NCBI GenBank assembly: GCA_009391275.1
Contig: VEXF01000033.1
Coordinates: 1-17,424, forward strand
DNA from: SAR202 cluster bacterium AD-804-J14_MRT_500m
Lineage (GTDB): Bacteria; Chloroflexota; Dehalococcoidia; UBA3495; GCA-2712585
Direction: 5' to 3'
DNA: 17,424 nucleotides
In this document: positions 15,186 to 17,424 of the stretch, one piece after another
How positions within the stretch are numbered: the stretch's first letter is position 1
Layout: each line of letters starts with the position of its first letter
Notes under the pieces: generated by a model
Told to the model about the DNA's origin: nothing
Database searches by the model: none
Seen by the model: the letters and a program-made list of their open reading frames with translations, nothing else
Made by a program: the position numbers and the translations under genes

Positions 15186-16343
15186 ATGATAAAAGGTGTA
15201 TATTTTTTTAACGAAATGGCGTACTCAGCTTATCCTCAAGCAGAGGCAGAACGGCTTGGGTACACAGCTTTTAAATTTCCGAATAGCCATTTCAATCCGG
15301 ATACAGCCAGATCTTTGTACGGAATGTACCTTGACGAATTGGTGTACGCAACGGAATCAGGATTCGATGGAGTAGTCATAAATGAGCACCACAATAACCC
15401 TTTAAATATGATGCCTGGAATTAACTTAATAGGCGCAATATTAGCGAGGATCACTTCTAAGGGATCGATAGTCCTTCTAGGAAACATCCTCCCAATACAC
15501 GAGAATCCTGTGAGAGTAGCTGAAGAAATCGCCATGATGGACACAATATCCGGCGGGCGTGTGATATGTGGATTTGTCCGTGGAAACGGTATGGAGAGCC
15601 TTGCAGCGAACGTAAACCCTGTGTTCAATCGGGAAAGATTCAGAGAGGCTCACGATATCATCATCAAAGCCTGGACGACTCCAGGCCCATTCCGATGGGA
15701 CGGAAATCATTTTCACTACCGTACAATCAATCCATGGATGTTACCAATACAAAAACCCCATCCACCGATCTGGGTGCCAGGGATAACCAGCCCGGAAACA
15801 ATTGTTTGGGCAGCCCAGCATAAGTACACATATATAGCGCAGAACACTTCGTTGGCAGGGACGCCATACATCTGGAAGCTTTATGAAGAGGCAGCTGAAG
15901 CAGAAGGGTATAAGGCTACAAAAGACAGCTTCGGTTACCTACAGCGAATTTTCGTTGCTGACTCTGACGAGCAAGCATATAAAGAGGGACGCCATTTTTA
16001 CTGGCAACTAGGGCGTACATTTGGAAGAGCACCAGCACATTGGAGAACGCCTCCTGGATACCGATCGAAAGCAGCACAGACAAGTGGGGCTTCGATTACA
16101 GAAGCTGCATATGGGAGTATCGGATACGAAGACGCACAACAAATTGGACAGGTCATCACAGGGTCTCCCGACACCGTCATAAAAAAACTGAAGACAATGT
16201 TGGACGTGGTAGATCCTTCCTGGCTGGTTCTTTGGGCCAGAGAGGGACCAATGGAGCATGGACCAGCAATGAGGTGTTTACAATTATTAGGGAACGAGGT
16301 TATCCCAGCAATAAAAGAGTACGTCCCCTCTTCAACTATATGA
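15186..16343 (+). CDS. Luciferase-like (LLM class) flavin-dependent oxidoreductase no. 3
   Basis: A 385-residue luciferase-superfamily member of the longer FMN-monooxygenase-like type. Features are GVYFFNEMAYSAYP at the N-terminus, ESGFDGVVINEHHNNPLNMMPG at about 57-78, IVLLGNILPIHENPVRVAEEIAMMDTISGGRVICGFVRG at about 94-132, the FRWDGNHFHYR segment near 178-188 and HPPIWVPGITSPET at about 201-214. The NEHH and SGGR-x-x-x-G-F-x-R-G motifs are typical of flavin-binding members; the substrate is unknown. The N-terminal region carries an insertion before the first conserved helix, compared with genes no. 1 and 2. AAGG lies 7 nt before the ATG. It is probably a single-gene unit under the promoter and operator-like repeats upstream, and converges with the ROK gene 101 bp beyond. 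Confidence 0.9.
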   Translation: MIKGVYFFNEMAYSAYPQAEAERLGYTAFKFPNSHFNPDTARSLYGMYLDELVYATESGFDGVVINEHHNNPLNMMPGINLIGAILARITSKGSIVLLGNILPIHENPVRVAEEIAMMDTISGGRVICGFVRGNGMESLAANVNPVFNRERFREAHDIIIKAWTTPGPFRWDGNHFHYRTINPWMLPIQKPHPPIWVPGITSPETIVWAAQHKYTYIAQNTSLAGTPYIWKLYEEAAEAEGYKATKDSFGYLQRIFVADSDEQAYKEGRHFYWQLGRTFGRAPAHWRTPPGYRSKAAQTSGASITEAAYGSIGYEDAQQIGQVITGSPDTVIKKLKTMLDVVDPSWLVLWAREGPMEHGPAMRCLQLLGNEVIPAIKEYVPSSTI

Positions 16344-16444
16344 ATCTGCATCTAAAATCAGCTGTTTCAGTAATGGTCACCCATAATCGTTCGTTAAACT
16401 CGACTATAATCCATAAGTCTAATGAACCTTTCCCCAAGGATATT

Positions 16445-17413
16445 TTATGAAATCAATCCTGCGTCAAAAAATACCACTCCTGCTGCCCCAATAATACCGC
16501 CATCGTCTCCCAAGGCACCCTGAACTATAGGCACTTGAGGGCGTATATGTACAAGTTCAGCCATGCGCTTTCTAGCAGGATCCAAGATAAAGTCACCGGC
16601 GAACGCCACTTGACCACTGACCACTATCAATTCGGGGTCTAGTATAGGTAGAAGTGACGCTAATACCTGGCCGATATATCGCCCAGTTTCGGCTAAAATA
16701 TCTATCGCTAAAGCATCCCCCTGCTGCGCTGCTTCGAATATCTTCAGTGGTGTCAGCCCGGCGCGATCCTCTACTAGAATATTCTTCAAACTGGTGGAAT
16801 TACCGTGTGAAATAGCTTCTTTGGCACGACGTACGATATTCGGACCAGAAGCATATGCCTCTAGACAACCACGAGCACCACACCCACATATCGGCCCTTC
16901 CGGATCCAGGATATAATGGCCGATATGTCCTGCTGAACCGGACCCTCCATGATACACACACCCATTTAAAATAACTCCTCCTCCTACACCCGTCCCCAGG
17001 GTTAAAAGAACCAAATGATCCGAGCCTAGCCCAGCTCCCTTCCATCGCTCACCGAACGCCGTCATTTGGCTATCATTGTCCAATGTGATCTCGGTATCTA
17101 ATTCCTTTCCCAAGATCTTCTTCAGATGTACATCTCCCCAATTTAAGTTCGGACTGTTGATAATTATTCCTGATTTTGGATCTAGGGGACCCGGGGCAGC
17201 GACCCCAACACCAACTATGGATGAAGAAGCTTGCGAAAGTATGTCACGAATAACGGAAACCATATCCTGTATTACAGCATCGCTGCCCCTCGCTGGGTTA
17301 GTAGGGCAAGATGCGCGAAATTTTAATTCTCCAGAGGACGAAACTAACCCCGCCCGGAGATTGGTGCCACCTAAGTCAAATCCAACTGCCCATTTGTCAG
17401 AGTCCGTTGCCAT
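16445..17413 (-). CDS. ROK-family sugar kinase (glucokinase-like)
   Basis: A 322-residue ROK protein of the actin-like ATPase fold. It has the phosphate-binding motif GFDLGGTNLRAG (11-22), DNDSQMTAFGE (112-121) with predicted catalytic base Asp114, LGTGVGGG (139-146), and the zinc site GHIGH plus CGCGARGCLE with His166, Cys176, Cys178 and Cys183. There is no N-terminal helix-turn-helix, so it is a kinase and not a ROK repressor. Glucose is the likeliest substrate, but fructose, N-acetylglucosamine or N-acetylmannosamine are possible. The Glu usual in the GE-x-GH motif is His163 here. GGAGAG (17419-17424) lies 5 nt before the ATG at the window edge, so the gene appears complete; its promoter lies outside. 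The 101-bp convergent gap to the oxidoreductase shows no clear terminator. Confidence 0.92.
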   Translation of the reverse strand: MATDSDKWAVGFDLGGTNLRAGLVSSSGELKFRASCPTNPARGSDAVIQDMVSVIRDILSQASSSIVGVGVAAPGPLDPKSGIIINSPNLNWGDVHLKKILGKELDTEITLDNDSQMTAFGERWKGAGLGSDHLVLLTLGTGVGGGVILNGCVYHGGSGSAGHIGHYILDPEGPICGCGARGCLEAYASGPNIVRRAKEAISHGNSTSLKNILVEDRAGLTPLKIFEAAQQGDALAIDILAETGRYIGQVLASLLPILDPELIVVSGQVAFAGDFILDPARKRMAELVHIRPQVPIVQGALGDDGGIIGAAGVVFFDAGLIS

Positions 17414-17424
17414 TTGATCTCTCC

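Noticed and set aside
15236..15628. 130-codon minus-strand open frame
   Set aside because: Antisense to the N-terminal half of oxidoreductase no. 3, whose frame carries the conserved motifs.
16344..16444. Terminator between convergent oxidoreductase no. 3 and the ROK gene
   Set aside because: Only 4-5 bp stems could be drawn; no stem followed by a T-run.
16040..16450. 136-codon plus-strand open frame
   Set aside because: Out-of-frame shadow of the C-terminal part of oxidoreductase no. 3, extending past its stop; no ribosome site or recognisable domain.
17076..17417. 113-codon plus-strand open frame
   Set aside because: Antisense to the phosphate-binding region of the ROK kinase.
1..17424. 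CRISPR array, tRNA/rRNA, insertion sequence, phage or toxin-antitoxin genes
   Set aside because: No regularly spaced repeats, tRNA arm signature, transposase or integrase motif, or paired small genes were seen on reading both strands.

Overview
The window looks like bacterial chromosome: densely packed, with A/T-leaning intergenic DNA, Shine-Dalgarno-led genes and no sign of phage, insertion sequence, CRISPR, rRNA or tRNA. Three luciferase-like flavin/F420 oxidoreductases of different subtypes lie beside an amidase, a D-threonine-aldolase-type enzyme, a D-aminoacylase-type amidohydrolase, a VOC protein and an alpha/beta hydrolase. This resembles the oligotrophic, heterotrophic Chloroflexota (SAR202-like) known for expanded flavin-monooxygenase families. 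That assignment is inferred from gene content only; an actinobacterial or other origin is not excluded.

Layout. On the left (1-1957, minus) are the 5' part of an acetyl-CoA synthetase gene cut by the window edge and, transcriptionally upstream of it, luciferase-like oxidoreductase no. 1. A divergent control region (1958-2243) leads into a plus-strand pair, an amidase and a fold-type III PLP aldolase/deaminase (2244-4813). These run tail-to-tail, 4 bp apart, into a long minus-strand gltB (glutamate synthase large subunit) whose start is preceded by an 18-codon upstream ORF. A second divergent control region (9401-9758) holds a good sigma70-type promoter for a small VOC-family protein. Next come a minus-strand alpha/beta hydrolase that seems to lack its catalytic histidine, a plus-strand N-acyl-D-amino-acid-deacylase-like amidohydrolase, and oxidoreductase no. 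2. A 636-bp gap follows, with a decayed isochorismatase-family gene, an orphan terminator and the promoter/operator of oxidoreductase no. 3. A ROK-family sugar kinase (minus) ends the window.

How the genes may work together (inference). The deacylase-like protein and the amidase could release D-amino acids and ammonia from N-acylated or amide-containing organic nitrogen. The PLP enzyme would cleave D-beta-hydroxy amino acids to glycine plus an aldehyde. Luciferase-like monooxygenases could oxidise aldehydes or related small molecules, acetyl-CoA synthetase would recover acetate, and glutamate synthase would recycle assimilated nitrogen. The genes sit in several separate transcription units, so this is a shared metabolic theme and not one operon. 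No clearly new multi-gene system is evident. The items most worth a second look are the His-less hydrolase, the gltB upstream ORF, the palindromic elements in front of oxidoreductases 2 and 3, and the hydrolase pseudogene.
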